A stretch of DNA of 64,000 bases from the NCBI RefSeq assembly GCF_000430805.1, contig NZ_AUMS01000001.1, positions 186,001 through 250,000 of the forward strand. Reading direction: 5' to 3'. The DNA is from Chitinilyticum aquatile DSM 21506 (GTDB taxonomy: Bacteria > Pseudomonadota > Gammaproteobacteria > Burkholderiales > Chitinibacteraceae). The notes below the pieces were generated by a model. The model ran no database searches and was not told where the DNA came from. It saw only the letters and a program-made list of their open reading frames with translations. Below are positions 19,549 through 27,699 of this stretch, piece by piece; the first letter of the stretch is position 1, and every line of letters starts with the position of its first letter. The position numbers and the translations under genes were made by a program.

Positions 19549-21852
19549 ATGCTGCCCTCGATTGCCCAGCGCCTTGCCGGTGAACTGGCCTGCCGCGAAG
19601 CCCAGGTCAACGCCGCAGTACAACTGCTCGACGAAGGCGCTACCGTGCCCTTCATCGCCCGCTACCGCAAGGAAGTCACCGGCGGGCTGGATGACACGCA
19701 GCTGCGCAATCTGGCCGAGCGCCTGGTCTACCTGCGCGAGCTGGAAGACCGCCGCGCCAGCATCCTTGCCAGCATCGCGGAGCAGGGTAAGCTGACACCC
19801 GCGCTGGAATTCGACGTGAAAATGGCCGAGAACAAGCAGCGTCTCGAAGACCTTTACCTGCCCTACAAGCAGAAGCGCCGTACCCGTGCCCAGATCGCGC
19901 GCGAAGCCGGCCTGCAGCCGCTGGCCGACCTCTTGCTGGCCGAGCCGTCGCGCGATCCGCAAGCCGAGGCGGCGGCCTTTATCAACGATCAGATTGCTGA
20001 CGAGAAGGCCGCGCTCGATGGTGCGCGCGCCATCCTGATCGAGCAGTTTTCCGAGAACGCCGCGTTGCTGGAAAAACTGCGCGCGACATTGCGCGAACGC
20101 GCGGAGCTGGTCAGCCGCGTCGTTGAAGGCAAGGAGAACGAGGGCGCCAAATTTGCCGATTACTTTGCCCACCACGAGCCGCTGGCCCGCGTACCTTCGC
20201 ATCGCCTGCTGGCCATGCTGCGCGGGCGCAACGAAGGGGTGCTGAGCCTGGCTCTGGCATTGCCGGAAGAAATCGAAGCGCCGCTGCCGGTCAGCCCGAT
20301 GGAGGTGACGATTTCCGAGACGGTTGGCGTGAAAAACGCGGGCCGCCCTGCCGACAAATGGCTGTCGGACACCGTGCGCCTGTGCTGGCGTGCCAAGCTC
20401 GCGGTGAGCCTGGAAACCGAATTGCTGGGCGAATTGCGCGAGGCCGCTGAAGAAGAGGCCATCCGTGTTTTCGGTGCCAATCTGAAAGACTTGCTGCTGG
20501 CCGCTCCCGCCGGACCGCGCGCGACGCTGGGGCTGGACCCGGGCCTGCGTACCGGTGTGAAGGTGGCCGTGGTCGATGCCACCGGCAAGCTGCTGGATAC
20601 TGCCACCATCTACCCGCACGAGCCACGCCGCGAATGGGATAAATCGCTGGCGGTGCTTGCCGCGCTCGTTATCAAGCACCAGGTCGAGCTGGTTGCCATC
20701 GGCAACGGTACGGCGAGCCGCGAAACCGACCAGCTGGCAGCTGAGCTGGTGAAGGCCGCTGGCGGCAAGCTGCAGAAGATCGTTGTATCGGAGGCCGGTG
20801 CCTCGGTGTATTCGGCGTCCGAGCTTGCCGCGAAGGAATTTCCCGAGCTGGATGTATCGCTGCGCGGCGCAGTGTCGATTGCCCGCCGCCTGCAGGACCC
20901 GCTCGCCGAGCTGGTGAAAATTGACCCGAAATCGATCGGTGTAGGCCAGTACCAGCATGACGTGAACCAGACCCGTCTTGCGCGCAATCTCGATGCCACT
21001 GTCGAGGATTGCGTGAACGCCGTGGGGGTGGATGTGAACATGGCGTCTGCCGCGCTGCTGACGCGTGTTTCCGGGCTCAACCCGACGCTGGCCGAAAATA
21101 TCGTCGCCTACCGTGACGAGAATGGCGCGTTTGCCAGCCGCAGCGAGCTGAAAAAAGTGCCGCGCCTGGGCGACAAGACCTTCGAGCAGGCAGCGGGCTT
21201 TTTGCGCATCATGAATGGCAAGAACCCGCTTGATGCGTCGGCGGTGCACCCGGAAGCCTATCCGGTGGTCGAGAAAATCCTCGCGAAAGTGCAGAAGGAT
21301 GCCCGCGCGCTGATCGGTGACAGCAGCACGCTGAAAAGCCTGAATGCCTCTGATTTCACCGACGAGCGCTTCGGCCTGCCCACAGTCAAGGACATTCTCG
21401 CCGAGCTCGACAAGCCTGGCCGCGACCCGCGCCCCGAGTTCAAGACCGCGACGTTCACCGAGGGCGTCGAGGACATCAAGGATCTCAAGCCCGGCATGGT
21501 CATGGAGGGCGTGGTAACCAACGTCGCCAATTTTGGAGCCTTTGTCGACATCGGCGTACACCAGGATGGCCTTGTCCATGTTTCGGTGCTGTCGAACAGG
21601 TTCGTCAAGGACCCGCGCGAGGTGGTGAAAGCTGGGCAGGTAGTGAAGGTGAAAGTGGTCGAAGTCGATGTACCGCGCAAGCGCATCGCGCTGACCATGC
21701 GCCTGGGCGACGATGTTGCGCCGGCAAAGGAGAGCGGCAAGCCCGGCGCTTCTCGCAACGACGTACGCCGCCAGCAGGCTGGCCAGCAGCGCCATTCCGA
21801 GCCGCAGGGCGCGATGGCTTCAGCGCTCGCAGGGCTGAAACTGCGCAAGTGA
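19549..21852 (+). CDS. tex: Tex family transcription accessory protein (YhgF)
   Basis: 767-residue RNA-binding protein with the Tex layout: N-terminal helical region (about 1-190), the YqgF/RNase H-like domain (from about 325, [17 protein letters not shown]), tandem helix-hairpin-helix motifs (about 495-560, [21 protein letters not shown]) and a C-terminal S1 domain (about 645-720, [22 protein letters not shown]). Linked to transcription and to toxin expression or stress survival in several species. ATG at 19549 is chosen by family alignment and AGGA upstream. Confidence 0.96.
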   Translation: MLPSIAQRLAGELACREAQVNAAVQLLDEGATVPFIARYRKEVTGGLDDTQLRNLAERLVYLRELEDRRASILASIAEQGKLTPALEFDVKMAENKQRLEDLYLPYKQKRRTRAQIAREAGLQPLADLLLAEPSRDPQAEAAAFINDQIADEKAALDGARAILIEQFSENAALLEKLRATLRERAELVSRVVEGKENEGAKFADYFAHHEPLARVPSHRLLAMLRGRNEGVLSLALALPEEIEAPLPVSPMEVTISETVGVKNAGRPADKWLSDTVRLCWRAKLAVSLETELLGELREAAEEEAIRVFGANLKDLLLAAPAGPRATLGLDPGLRTGVKVAVVDATGKLLDTATIYPHEPRREWDKSLAVLAALVIKHQVELVAIGNGTASRETDQLAAELVKAAGGKLQKIVVSEAGASVYSASELAAKEFPELDVSLRGAVSIARRLQDPLAELVKIDPKSIGVGQYQHDVNQTRLARNLDATVEDCVNAVGVDVNMASAALLTRVSGLNPTLAENIVAYRDENGAFASRSELKKVPRLGDKTFEQAAGFLRIMNGKNPLDASAVHPEAYPVVEKILAKVQKDARALIGDSSTLKSLNASDFTDERFGLPTVKDILAELDKPGRDPRPEFKTATFTEGVEDIKDLKPGMVMEGVVTNVANFGAFVDIGVHQDGLVHVSVLSNRFVKDPREVVKAGQVVKVKVVEVDVPRKRIALTMRLGDDVAPAKESGKPGASRNDVRRQQAGQQRHSEPQGAMASALAGLKLRK

Positions 21853-21962
21853 TCCGTTGCGCGGCGTGCCGTTCATGCAACGGCTACGCTGCGCAGGTGC
21901 AGCAAGTCCTGCCGGCAGGTTTATCATGATGCTTCCGAATACGTCGCCTGCCGGCCGGATCG

Positions 21963-22433
21963 ATGAGCGAGTCAATGAATGTCCTGTTCCGTTTTCACAT
22001 CGTCCGCATTCACGGCGATGTGATCGAAGCCACGTTGCTCGGATCCGATCCCGACAGCGTGCTGGCCGACTATATTCGGCAGCAGGATCTTCCGCCCAAT
22101 GCCCGCAATTATCTCGCGGTGCGCCGGGCGGGGCGGCAGGTGGAATTCGAGCGGCATGGCTATCGTTTTCGCCTGCTGGCCGATTGCAGCCAGGATGCCT
22201 CGCACAGTACGGAAAACACGCTGATCCGCATTGCGCTCGACCGCTTCCGGCGCCTGACCCACGATGAAGAAACCGCACGCAATGTGTTCGAGGGCTTGCC
22301 GATTTACCACCCGGCCGTGGCTTTCTGTGCCGATGCCGGCCGTGTGCTGGCCATGCTCGACGAACTGCTGGCGCACTACCAGCGCAAGGGCGTGTGGAAA
22401 TTCGAGCTGAGTGCGGTAGAGAGTCAGGGCTGA
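21963..22433 (+). CDS. Hypothetical protein, intact copy of a partly duplicated gene
   Basis: 156-residue soluble protein that I cannot assign to a family. It is rich in charged residues, with no signal peptide or membrane segment. An alternative start is the Met at 21975. The 3' part (from about 22230) reappears as a diverged fragment at 24383-24503, next to mltB. That shows this gene and mltB were once convergent neighbours, separated only by one palindromic repeat. Confidence 0.7.
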   Translation: MSESMNVLFRFHIVRIHGDVIEATLLGSDPDSVLADYIRQQDLPPNARNYLAVRRAGRQVEFERHGYRFRLLADCSQDASHSTENTLIRIALDRFRRLTHDEETARNVFEGLPIYHPAVAFCADAGRVLAMLDELLAHYQRKGVWKFELSAVESQG

Positions 22434-22452
22434 GGTGCGTGCGCTGATCTTG

Positions 22453-22502
22453 GGGTATCGGTCCATGGCCTTTTTGAAGCAAGGGGCTATGGCTCGATAC
22501 AT
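22453..22502. repeat. 50-bp palindromic repeat, copy 3
   Basis: Starts GGGTATCG and ends CGATACAT, with inner pair CCATGGCC/GGCTATGG. It lies 19 bases after the hypothetical gene's stop and is part of the larger duplicated segment also found at 24383-24645. Confidence 0.8.
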
Positions 22503-22580
22503 CATCATGTATCTGCCTGGCCGGTTTGCCGGGGCTTCTGCGCGGGCTTCGCTGCCAGGTTTCCTGGTCTTGCCCTTGCC
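22503..22580 (-). pseudogene. Remnant of the mltB 3' end
   Basis: This segment aligns in register with the mltB tail and downstream bases at 24572-24650, for example CTTGGCCGGTTT against CCTGGCCGGTTT. Read on the minus strand it would encode AAKPAQKP-like residues matching the mltB end AKPVQKL. It has no gene body attached and is a duplication scar. Confidence 0.65.
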
Positions 22581-22590
22581 ATCGAGATTG

Positions 22591-22684
22591 GCGCTACGAA
22601 ACAGGGGGCAGACCATGATTTTTGGCTATTGCATCCGTACCAAATTTGCATGGCCTTTGATTTGCCGGGCAGCGAAAACCCGGT
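22591..22684. repeat. Left copy of a ~90-bp direct repeat flanking the immunity cassette
   Basis: Begins GCGCTACGAAACAGGGGGCAG and ends GGGCAGCGAAAACC. A diverged copy in the same orientation lies at 24282-24371 (GAAATAGGGGACAGGCCATG ... GGCAGCAAAACC). The GGGGACAG-CCA core resembles extragenic repeats that I recall from many proteobacteria, but no transposase is nearby. Confidence 0.5.
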
Positions 22685-22722
22685 TCGTTCCCTGTTTTTC
22701 ACAAGTCATGGCAGCCCAATCA

Positions 22723-22986
22723 ATGAATAGAATCCAATTGTTCGAGAAAGCGCTCGCAGAATCAAAACTGGCATTGCAGCGGGCTCCCTATATGTTTCCA
22801 TTGCAGTCCGTAATTGACCAACTTCAGTATCTGGTAGATTTGGAGAATGGAAAAGCTACGGACTTTGCCCAGCTGAGCAACATGATGCTTGGGAAAATTG
22901 CAGCGCTCGACATTGATAACTTTGATCATGAACTTTCCGACTTGCTGCATGAAGTAGCAAGCGAAGCTATGAAAATGCAGCGATGA
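22723..22986 (+). CDS. Tsi6-like immunity protein (putative)
   Basis: 87-residue all-helical acidic protein. The pattern (short N-terminal helix MNRIQLFEKALAES, a Pro-containing turn, QSVIDQLQYLVDLENGK, LSNMMLGKIAALDIDNFD, final helix LSDLLHEVASEAMKM) resembles Tsi6, the immunity protein to the NAD-degrading T6SS effector Tse6. This is a by-eye family resemblance, not a search result. An alternative start is ATG 22708; neither has a good ribosome site. Base composition is visibly richer in A/T than the housekeeping genes. No effector gene is next to it. Confidence 0.55.
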   Translation: MNRIQLFEKALAESKLALQRAPYMFPLQSVIDQLQYLVDLENGKATDFAQLSNMMLGKIAALDIDNFDHELSDLLHEVASEAMKMQR

Positions 22987-23053
22987 CTGACGTGAAAATA
23001 TCCAACTGCTTTTCAATATGGCCGCAAGTGGGGTCCTCCTTTAAGCCTTGATC

Positions 23054-23326
23054 ATGAAATTCAACGACACCTGCTTTTCAAGAGAGCATGGCTATTCCAT
23101 CGGTCAGGAAACCGACTCGGGGCAGTACTATCTCTCAATTCCTGTGAGCAATGGCCTGGTCGATTACGAAGAGTATTATGCGCTCAGCCGGGAACAATAC
23201 CAGCAGTTTCAGAATGATGCCGTGCAAGCGATTGCCTTTGCCGATGCGTGTCGACAGCGCTTGCAGGACACCTTGCTGATCATGAAGCCGGGGCCGAAAC
23301 GCGGCGAGCCCATTTCCTATGGGTGA
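23054..23326 (+). CDS. Small hypothetical protein of the immunity cassette
   Basis: 90-residue cytoplasmic protein (MKFNDTCFSREHGYSIGQETDSGQ at the start, taken in part). No family is assigned with confidence. Aromatic-rich beta segments at the N-terminus (YYLSIPVSNGLVDYEEYYAL) are followed by a helix. The position between two immunity-like genes and the A/T-richer composition suggest it could also be an immunity protein, but that is inference. No clear ribosome site is visible before the ATG. Confidence 0.6.
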   Translation: MKFNDTCFSREHGYSIGQETDSGQYYLSIPVSNGLVDYEEYYALSREQYQQFQNDAVQAIAFADACRQRLQDTLLIMKPGPKRGEPISYG

Positions 23327-23543
23327 CACAAGTCATTTTCCTGGATGCGAATACCGTGGTCTTCCCCTGTTTTTCAATGCTGTCAAAATGACAATGTGCG
23401 ATAGAGGCGTTAATTCTTTGCTCGGCTCGCAATGGAAGTACCGCGTCGATGATCTCGATGAGTATGCTTAATCGGTACCCGAAGCCGAGCGCGCCAATAC
23501 CAAGATGAACACAGAACTGAAACGCTGCAAATAGGAGACTGAC
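23327..23543. other. Gap inside the cassette, possibly a decayed gene fragment
   Basis: 217 bases with no full gene. A + strand frame reads QWKYRVDDLDEYA before a stop, and after it PEAERANTKMNTELKRCK to the next stop just before the following gene's ribosome site. This looks like the broken tail of a small protein, but the parent family is not identified. Confidence 0.3.
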
Positions 23544-24206
23544 ATGGAGCAGTGGCTTGATAGTTTTTACAATTTCAAGGGCTTTGGCCCGGCAACTCTG
23601 AGTCAACCGGTGACTGACGATGTCATCGCGCAGTATCGCGGCAAGCTGCCCAATACAGTATTGCAGCTATGGCAACTGTACGGTTGGAGTGCATGGGGCA
23701 ATGGTCGCTTGTGGCTAGTTAACCCCGCCGACTGGGACGAGGACATGGAACTGTTCCTCGAACCGACCGGCCTCTTGGAGCAGGACGCCTGGCACGTGCT
23801 CGCGCGCAGTGCCTTTGGTGATTTTTACCTGTGGGGGGAAAAGAGTGGGCCAGCTGTGCGGGTTAAATGCAATTATGGACAAATTTACCCTGATGACTGC
23901 AGCGCAGACATCGCAGAAATTGGCATGGAACGTGTTGCTCAGCTCTGGTTCCGTACTCTGAGTTACAGTTACTGCGACCAGAAAGACGAGCACGGCCAAA
24001 ACGGCGGGTTTGACTATGCGCTAAAGCACCTCGGACCGCTGGATCACGATATGCTCTATGGTTTTGTTCCGGCGCTGGCGCTCGGCGGGCCGCTGAAATT
24101 CGAGAACCTGCAAAAGCTCAACGCACACGTGCATCTGCAAATTCTTGCATCGCTGGCCGAGCCGGAAATGATGCTCGACATCGGCAAGGTGGCAGGCATC
24201 AAATAA
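23544..24206 (+). CDS. GAD-like/DUF1851 domain protein, Tdi1-type immunity protein (putative)
   Basis: 220-residue soluble protein. The N-terminal half (FKGFGPATLSQPVTDDVIAQYRGKLPNTVLQLWQLYGWS) matches the GAD-like domain, and the C-terminal half (DYALKHLGPLDHDMLYGFVPALALGGP) matches the DUF1851/Tdi1 C-terminal domain. In Agrobacterium the Tdi1 protein neutralises the Tde1 DNase effector of the T6SS. Here there is no effector gene alongside, so it looks like an orphan immunity gene. AGGAGA lies 7 bases upstream of the ATG, giving a clear start. Confidence 0.75.
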   Translation: MEQWLDSFYNFKGFGPATLSQPVTDDVIAQYRGKLPNTVLQLWQLYGWSAWGNGRLWLVNPADWDEDMELFLEPTGLLEQDAWHVLARSAFGDFYLWGEKSGPAVRVKCNYGQIYPDDCSADIAEIGMERVAQLWFRTLSYSYCDQKDEHGQNGGFDYALKHLGPLDHDMLYGFVPALALGGPLKFENLQKLNAHVHLQILASLAEPEMMLDIGKVAGIK

Positions 24207-24281
24207 GCGCCTTCATTACTCATTAGCGGGACCATCGTTGCCTGCCAGGGAGAGAAGCAAGCAAACGCCGCTGATTTGCAG

Positions 24282-24371
24282 TGCCGCGAAATAGGGGACA
24301 GGCCATGGTTTCTTGCCAAAGTACCCGTGCTTGGTTTTTTGGCATGCGATGTACTAGGCAGCAAAACCGTT
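24282..24371. repeat. Right copy of the ~90-bp direct repeat flanking the immunity cassette
   Basis: Diverged partner of 22591-22684 in the same orientation. The two ends align well (GAAATAGGGGACAGGCCATG and GGCAGCAAAACC) and the middle poorly. Together the pair brackets the three small genes. Confidence 0.5.
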
Positions 24372-24382
24372 GTTATTTTTTG

Positions 24383-24503
24383 TATTGCGCTCGACCGCTT
24401 CCTGCGCCGGCGGCGTGCTGGTGATGCTTGACGAACTGCTGGCGCACTACCAGCGCAAGGGTATGTGGATATTCGCGCTGGTGCGGTAGTGGGTCAGGGC
24501 TGA
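24383..24503 (+). pseudogene. Internally deleted 3' fragment of the hypothetical gene at 21963-22433
   Basis: ATTGCGCTCGACCGCTTCC at 24383 matches 22230. After an internal deletion of about 85 bases the match resumes with GACGAACTGCTGGCGCACTA and runs to the TGA stop (22338-22433 against 24408-24503). There is no start, and the frame is broken by an early TAG at about 24487. Confidence 0.75.
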
Positions 24504-24522
24504 GAGGGAGGGGCTGATCTTC

Positions 24523-24571
24523 GGGTATCGGCCCATGGCCTTTTTAGAGAAAGGCTCATGGACCGATACAT
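24523..24571. repeat. 49-bp palindromic repeat, copy 4 (mltB 3' side)
   Basis: Starts GGGTATCGG and ends CCGATACAT, with inner arms CCCATGGCC and GGCTCATGG. Part of the duplicated junction; 23 bases from the mltB stop. Its arms differ from copy 3 but stay mostly paired. Confidence 0.85.
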
Positions 24572-24594
24572 CATCATGTATAAACTTGGCCGGT

Positions 24595-25659
24595 TTACCA
24601 GAGCTTCTGCACCGGTTTCGCTACCGGTTTCTTTGCGGGGGCTTTAGCTTTGGTCTCCAGGTCAGCCCCGCTGGCGTACGCCGCCTTGATGTCGTCGGCC
24701 AGCTGCAGCACGGCCGTCGCATACAGCGTGCTCTTGTTGTAGCGAGTGATGACGTAGAAATTGTTGTAGCCCAGATAGTGGCTGGTCACGCCCGGCTCGG
24801 TTTCCAGCGCGAAATACACCGCTTTTTCACGGGTATCCTGTTCGGTGAGCGGCTGCACACCTTTCTCCATCAGCTCGGCAACCGTGTATTTCAGGTTGAA
24901 TTTTTCCGCCAGCAGCGGCTCGGCATCGCCATTGAAATTCACCGGGGCGTAAGCCGACTTGCCCTGCTGCCAGCCGTGTTCCTTCAGGTAATTGGCTGTG
25001 CTCGCCAGCGCATCGCCCGGGTTTTTCCAGATGTCATGGTGGCCATCCTTGTCCCAGTCCTGCGCGAAGTTGCGGAAGGACGAGGGCATGAATTGCGGCC
25101 AGCCCATGGCGCCGGCGTACGAGCCCTTGAATACCAGCGGGTCCCAGCCTTCCGCGCGGGCCAGCAGCAGGAATTCGGTCAGCTCGCGGCGGAAATACTC
25201 TGCACGGCGCGGGTAATCAAACGCGACCGTCGAGAGCACGTCGATCACGCGGAAGCTGCCCTGGTTTTTGCCGTAGCCCGTTTCCACATTCAGGATCGCA
25301 AGGATGACTTCCGGCTCGACCTGATAGGCTTTGCTGATTTTCTCGATCAGCGGCGCGTTGGCGCGCCAGAATTTGGCGCCGGAAATCGCCCGGCCCTGGG
25401 TGACGAAATTCGGGCGGAATTCATACCAGGGCTTCGAGGTGGACGGGCGGTCAAAAAAGTTCAGGATGTTCGGTTTCGGGGTGACCTGCAGAAACAGCGT
25501 GTCGAGTTCCGCGCGGTTGAAGCCGTATTGCGCGCTGATTTCATCGAGATAGACTTTGACATCGTCGCGGGCGACGAGGGCTTCGTCGGCCTGCGCTGCC
25601 GAGGTGGCGAGGAGGGCGGCGATGCCAAGAGTGCGGATGAGTTTTTTCATTGTTCTCAT
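24595..25659 (-). CDS. mltB: Lytic murein transglycosylase B
   Basis: GH103 lytic transglycosylase, 354 residues, that cleaves peptidoglycan with 1,6-anhydro formation. It has a signal peptide (KKLIRTLGIAALLATSAAQA) with no lipobox, so it should be soluble in the periplasm. The catalytic Glu lies in ILNVETGYGKNQG at about residue 127, followed by YAGAMGWPQFMPSSF. The tail is Lys/Ala/Pro-rich. The start at 25659 overlaps the hrcA stop (ATGA); ATG 25650 is an alternative. The 3' end is duplicated at 22503-22580. Confidence 0.93.
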   Translation of the reverse strand: MRTMKKLIRTLGIAALLATSAAQADEALVARDDVKVYLDEISAQYGFNRAELDTLFLQVTPKPNILNFFDRPSTSKPWYEFRPNFVTQGRAISGAKFWRANAPLIEKISKAYQVEPEVILAILNVETGYGKNQGSFRVIDVLSTVAFDYPRRAEYFRRELTEFLLLARAEGWDPLVFKGSYAGAMGWPQFMPSSFRNFAQDWDKDGHHDIWKNPGDALASTANYLKEHGWQQGKSAYAPVNFNGDAEPLLAEKFNLKYTVAELMEKGVQPLTEQDTREKAVYFALETEPGVTSHYLGYNNFYVITRYNKSTLYATAVLQLADDIKAAYASGADLETKAKAPAKKPVAKPVQKLW

Positions 25660-26678
25660 GAATGGCTGCTTTGTATGGAAAGGGCGCTCGACAGCAGTCG
25701 GGCGGTAATGTCGACAATCGGAATCACGCGGTCATACGCCATGCGGGTGGGGCCGATCACGCCGAGCGTGCCGACCACATTGCCGTTCACATGGTAGGGC
25801 GCCGTGATCACCGAGCATTCGTCCAGGGGCGCAAGGCCGGATTCGCCGCCGATGTAGATCTGGATGCCGTCGGCACGGTAGCCCTGGTCGAGCAATTGCA
25901 GCAGGGCGGTTTTCTGCTCGAAGAGTTCGAGCAATTGCCGCACGCGGCTGACGTTGGCTGAGAGTTCGCTCACGCCGAGAAGTTGCAGTTCACCCGAGAC
26001 CAGTACGGTTTCGCCTTGTACGGCGCTGCTGCTGCCGACTTCAACGGCCGCATTCATCAGCGCGACGATATCGCCCTTGAGGCGTAGCAGCTCGCGCTGT
26101 ACCAGCGTGACCAGCTCGGAAAGCGTGTGCCCGGCACTGTGCTGGGTGAGGAAATTGCCGGCTTCCAGCAGCTCGACGGCGCTGAAGTTGCGCTCGGTGT
26201 GCAGGATGCGGTTCTGCACGCTGCCGTCGCTCGTGACCAGAATCAGCAGCACGCGGCGGTCCGAGAGCGGCAGGAATTCGACATGCTTGAGCGTCAGCTC
26301 CTGCCGGCGTGGCGTGAGCACCACACCGGCAAACTGCGTGAGCTGCGACAGCAGCTGCGAAGCCGCTTCGATGCTGTGTTGCGGTGTATCCGTTGGCAGT
26401 GGCGAGGTGGCTGGCGCTTCGCGCGACAGGGTCTGGCTGGCGAGCAGCGTATCCACGAAAAAGCGGTAGCCGCGCGGTGTCGGGATACGGCCGGCGGAGG
26501 TGTGCGGGCTGGCGATGAAGCCGAGGTCCTCCAGCTCCGCCATGATGTTGCGGATGGTCGCGGGACTGACGTCGAGCCCGGAATGCTGCGAAAGGGTTTT
26601 CGAGCCGACAGGCTGCCCTTCCGAGACATAGCGCTCGATCAGGGTGCGAAGCAGGATTTGTGCACGTTCGTTCATCAT
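25656..26678 (-). CDS. hrcA: Heat-inducible transcription repressor HrcA
   Basis: 340-residue repressor of class I heat-shock genes, which binds the CIRCE operator. It has an N-terminal winged helix (VGSKTLSQHSGLDVSPATIRNIMAELEDLGFI in parts, residues 20-55), then the GAF-like and dimerisation regions ending VIGPTRMAYDRVIPIVDITARLL. No CIRCE sequence is visible in its own 5' region. The chaperone genes it would control are not in the window. Overlaps mltB and is divergent from nadK by 62 bases. Confidence 0.95.
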   Translation of the reverse strand: MMNERAQILLRTLIERYVSEGQPVGSKTLSQHSGLDVSPATIRNIMAELEDLGFIASPHTSAGRIPTPRGYRFFVDTLLASQTLSREAPATSPLPTDTPQHSIEAASQLLSQLTQFAGVVLTPRRQELTLKHVEFLPLSDRRVLLILVTSDGSVQNRILHTERNFSAVELLEAGNFLTQHSAGHTLSELVTLVQRELLRLKGDIVALMNAAVEVGSSSAVQGETVLVSGELQLLGVSELSANVSRVRQLLELFEQKTALLQLLDQGYRADGIQIYIGGESGLAPLDECSVITAPYHVNGNVVGTLGVIGPTRMAYDRVIPIVDITARLLSSALSIQSSHS

Positions 26679-26740
26679 GGCGCTGGATTTTAACCGGTCA
26701 TGTGTGTTTAATTGCGGGCAATGACCCGCGATTACAAGAC

Positions 26741-27616
26741 ATGGAAAGTTTGTTCAAAACGGTAGCCCTCGTCGGACGCCTTGCCACCCCCGCTCTGGGC
26801 GAACCCCTGCGCCAGCTTGCCACGCTGCTGCAGCGGCGCGGCGTGCATGTGCTGCTGGAAGCGCAGGTCGCCAGTGAACACGGCATTACCCAGTTCGAGC
26901 GTGTCGGGCGCGATGCCATTGGCCAGCTTTCGGATGCCATCATCGTCATGGGCGGCGATGGCACCATGCTGTCGGTCGCGCGGCTGGTGGCGCCCTGCAA
27001 TATTCCGCTGATCGGCATCAACCAGGGCCGGCTCGGTTTCATGACCGACATCCCGCTGCACGACATGGAAGCCATCGTGCCGCGCATCCTTGGTGGCGAG
27101 TATATACCCGAGCAGCGTATTCTGCTGGAAACAAGGGTTCTCAGGGGCTCCAGCGAGATACATCGCTCGCTGGCCTTCAATGATGTGGTATTCAGCCGCG
27201 GCTCGATCGGTTCGATGATCGAATTCGAAATCTTCATCGACCAGCAGTTTGTCTACAGCCAGCGCTCCGATGGCCTGATCGTGTCTACTCCGACCGGCTC
27301 GACCGCCTACGCACTCGCCTCGGGCGGCCCCATCCTGCATCCCACCGTGCCGGCAATTTCACTGGTGCCGATCTGCCCGCAGTCGCTCTCGAACCGGCCG
27401 ATCGTGGTCAGCGATACGGCCGAAGTCGCCTTCCTGCTGACCCGCGGCCAGGATTCGCGCGTGTATTTCGACAACCAGAGCGACTGCGAAATCCGCGAAA
27501 TGGATCGCGTGATCATCCGCCGCTACCCGAACACGCTGACGATCCTTCATCCATTGGGTTACAACTACTACGACATGCTCCGCGCCAAGCTGCGCTGGGG
27601 TGAAAAGTTGCTGTGA
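26741..27616 (+). CDS. nadK: NAD kinase
   Basis: 291-residue ATP-NAD kinase making NADP. It shows the GGDGT motif (IVMGGDGTMLSVAR, about residue 70), the NE/D-like FNDVVFSRG, and the substrate motif DGLIVSTPTGSTAYALASGGP. Start chosen at MESLFKTVALVGR by family alignment. The hrcA-nadK-recN arrangement is common in betaproteobacteria. Confidence 0.96.
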   Translation: MESLFKTVALVGRLATPALGEPLRQLATLLQRRGVHVLLEAQVASEHGITQFERVGRDAIGQLSDAIIVMGGDGTMLSVARLVAPCNIPLIGINQGRLGFMTDIPLHDMEAIVPRILGGEYIPEQRILLETRVLRGSSEIHRSLAFNDVVFSRGSIGSMIEFEIFIDQQFVYSQRSDGLIVSTPTGSTAYALASGGPILHPTVPAISLVPICPQSLSNRPIVVSDTAEVAFLLTRGQDSRVYFDNQSDCEIREMDRVIIRRYPNTLTILHPLGYNYYDMLRAKLRWGEKLL

Positions 27617-27699
27617 TTTCTTCGTTTCGGCCGCACTGCCGTCATTTGTGATGGCGCCAGCAGCCATTCCAGGCCTCAAGAATCTTCAGGAAAATCCAC

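Noticed and set aside
19510-21795. Very long open frame on the minus strand opposite tex
   Set aside because: High-GC codon usage creates long antisense frames; there is no ribosome site or family similarity and tex is clearly the real gene. The same applies to the long frame opposite the GH9 gene at 33283-35091.
26679-26740. CIRCE operator before hrcA
   Set aside because: No TTAGCACTC/GAGTGCTAA pair is present; only a short GCGGG/CCCGC dyad near 26714-26729.
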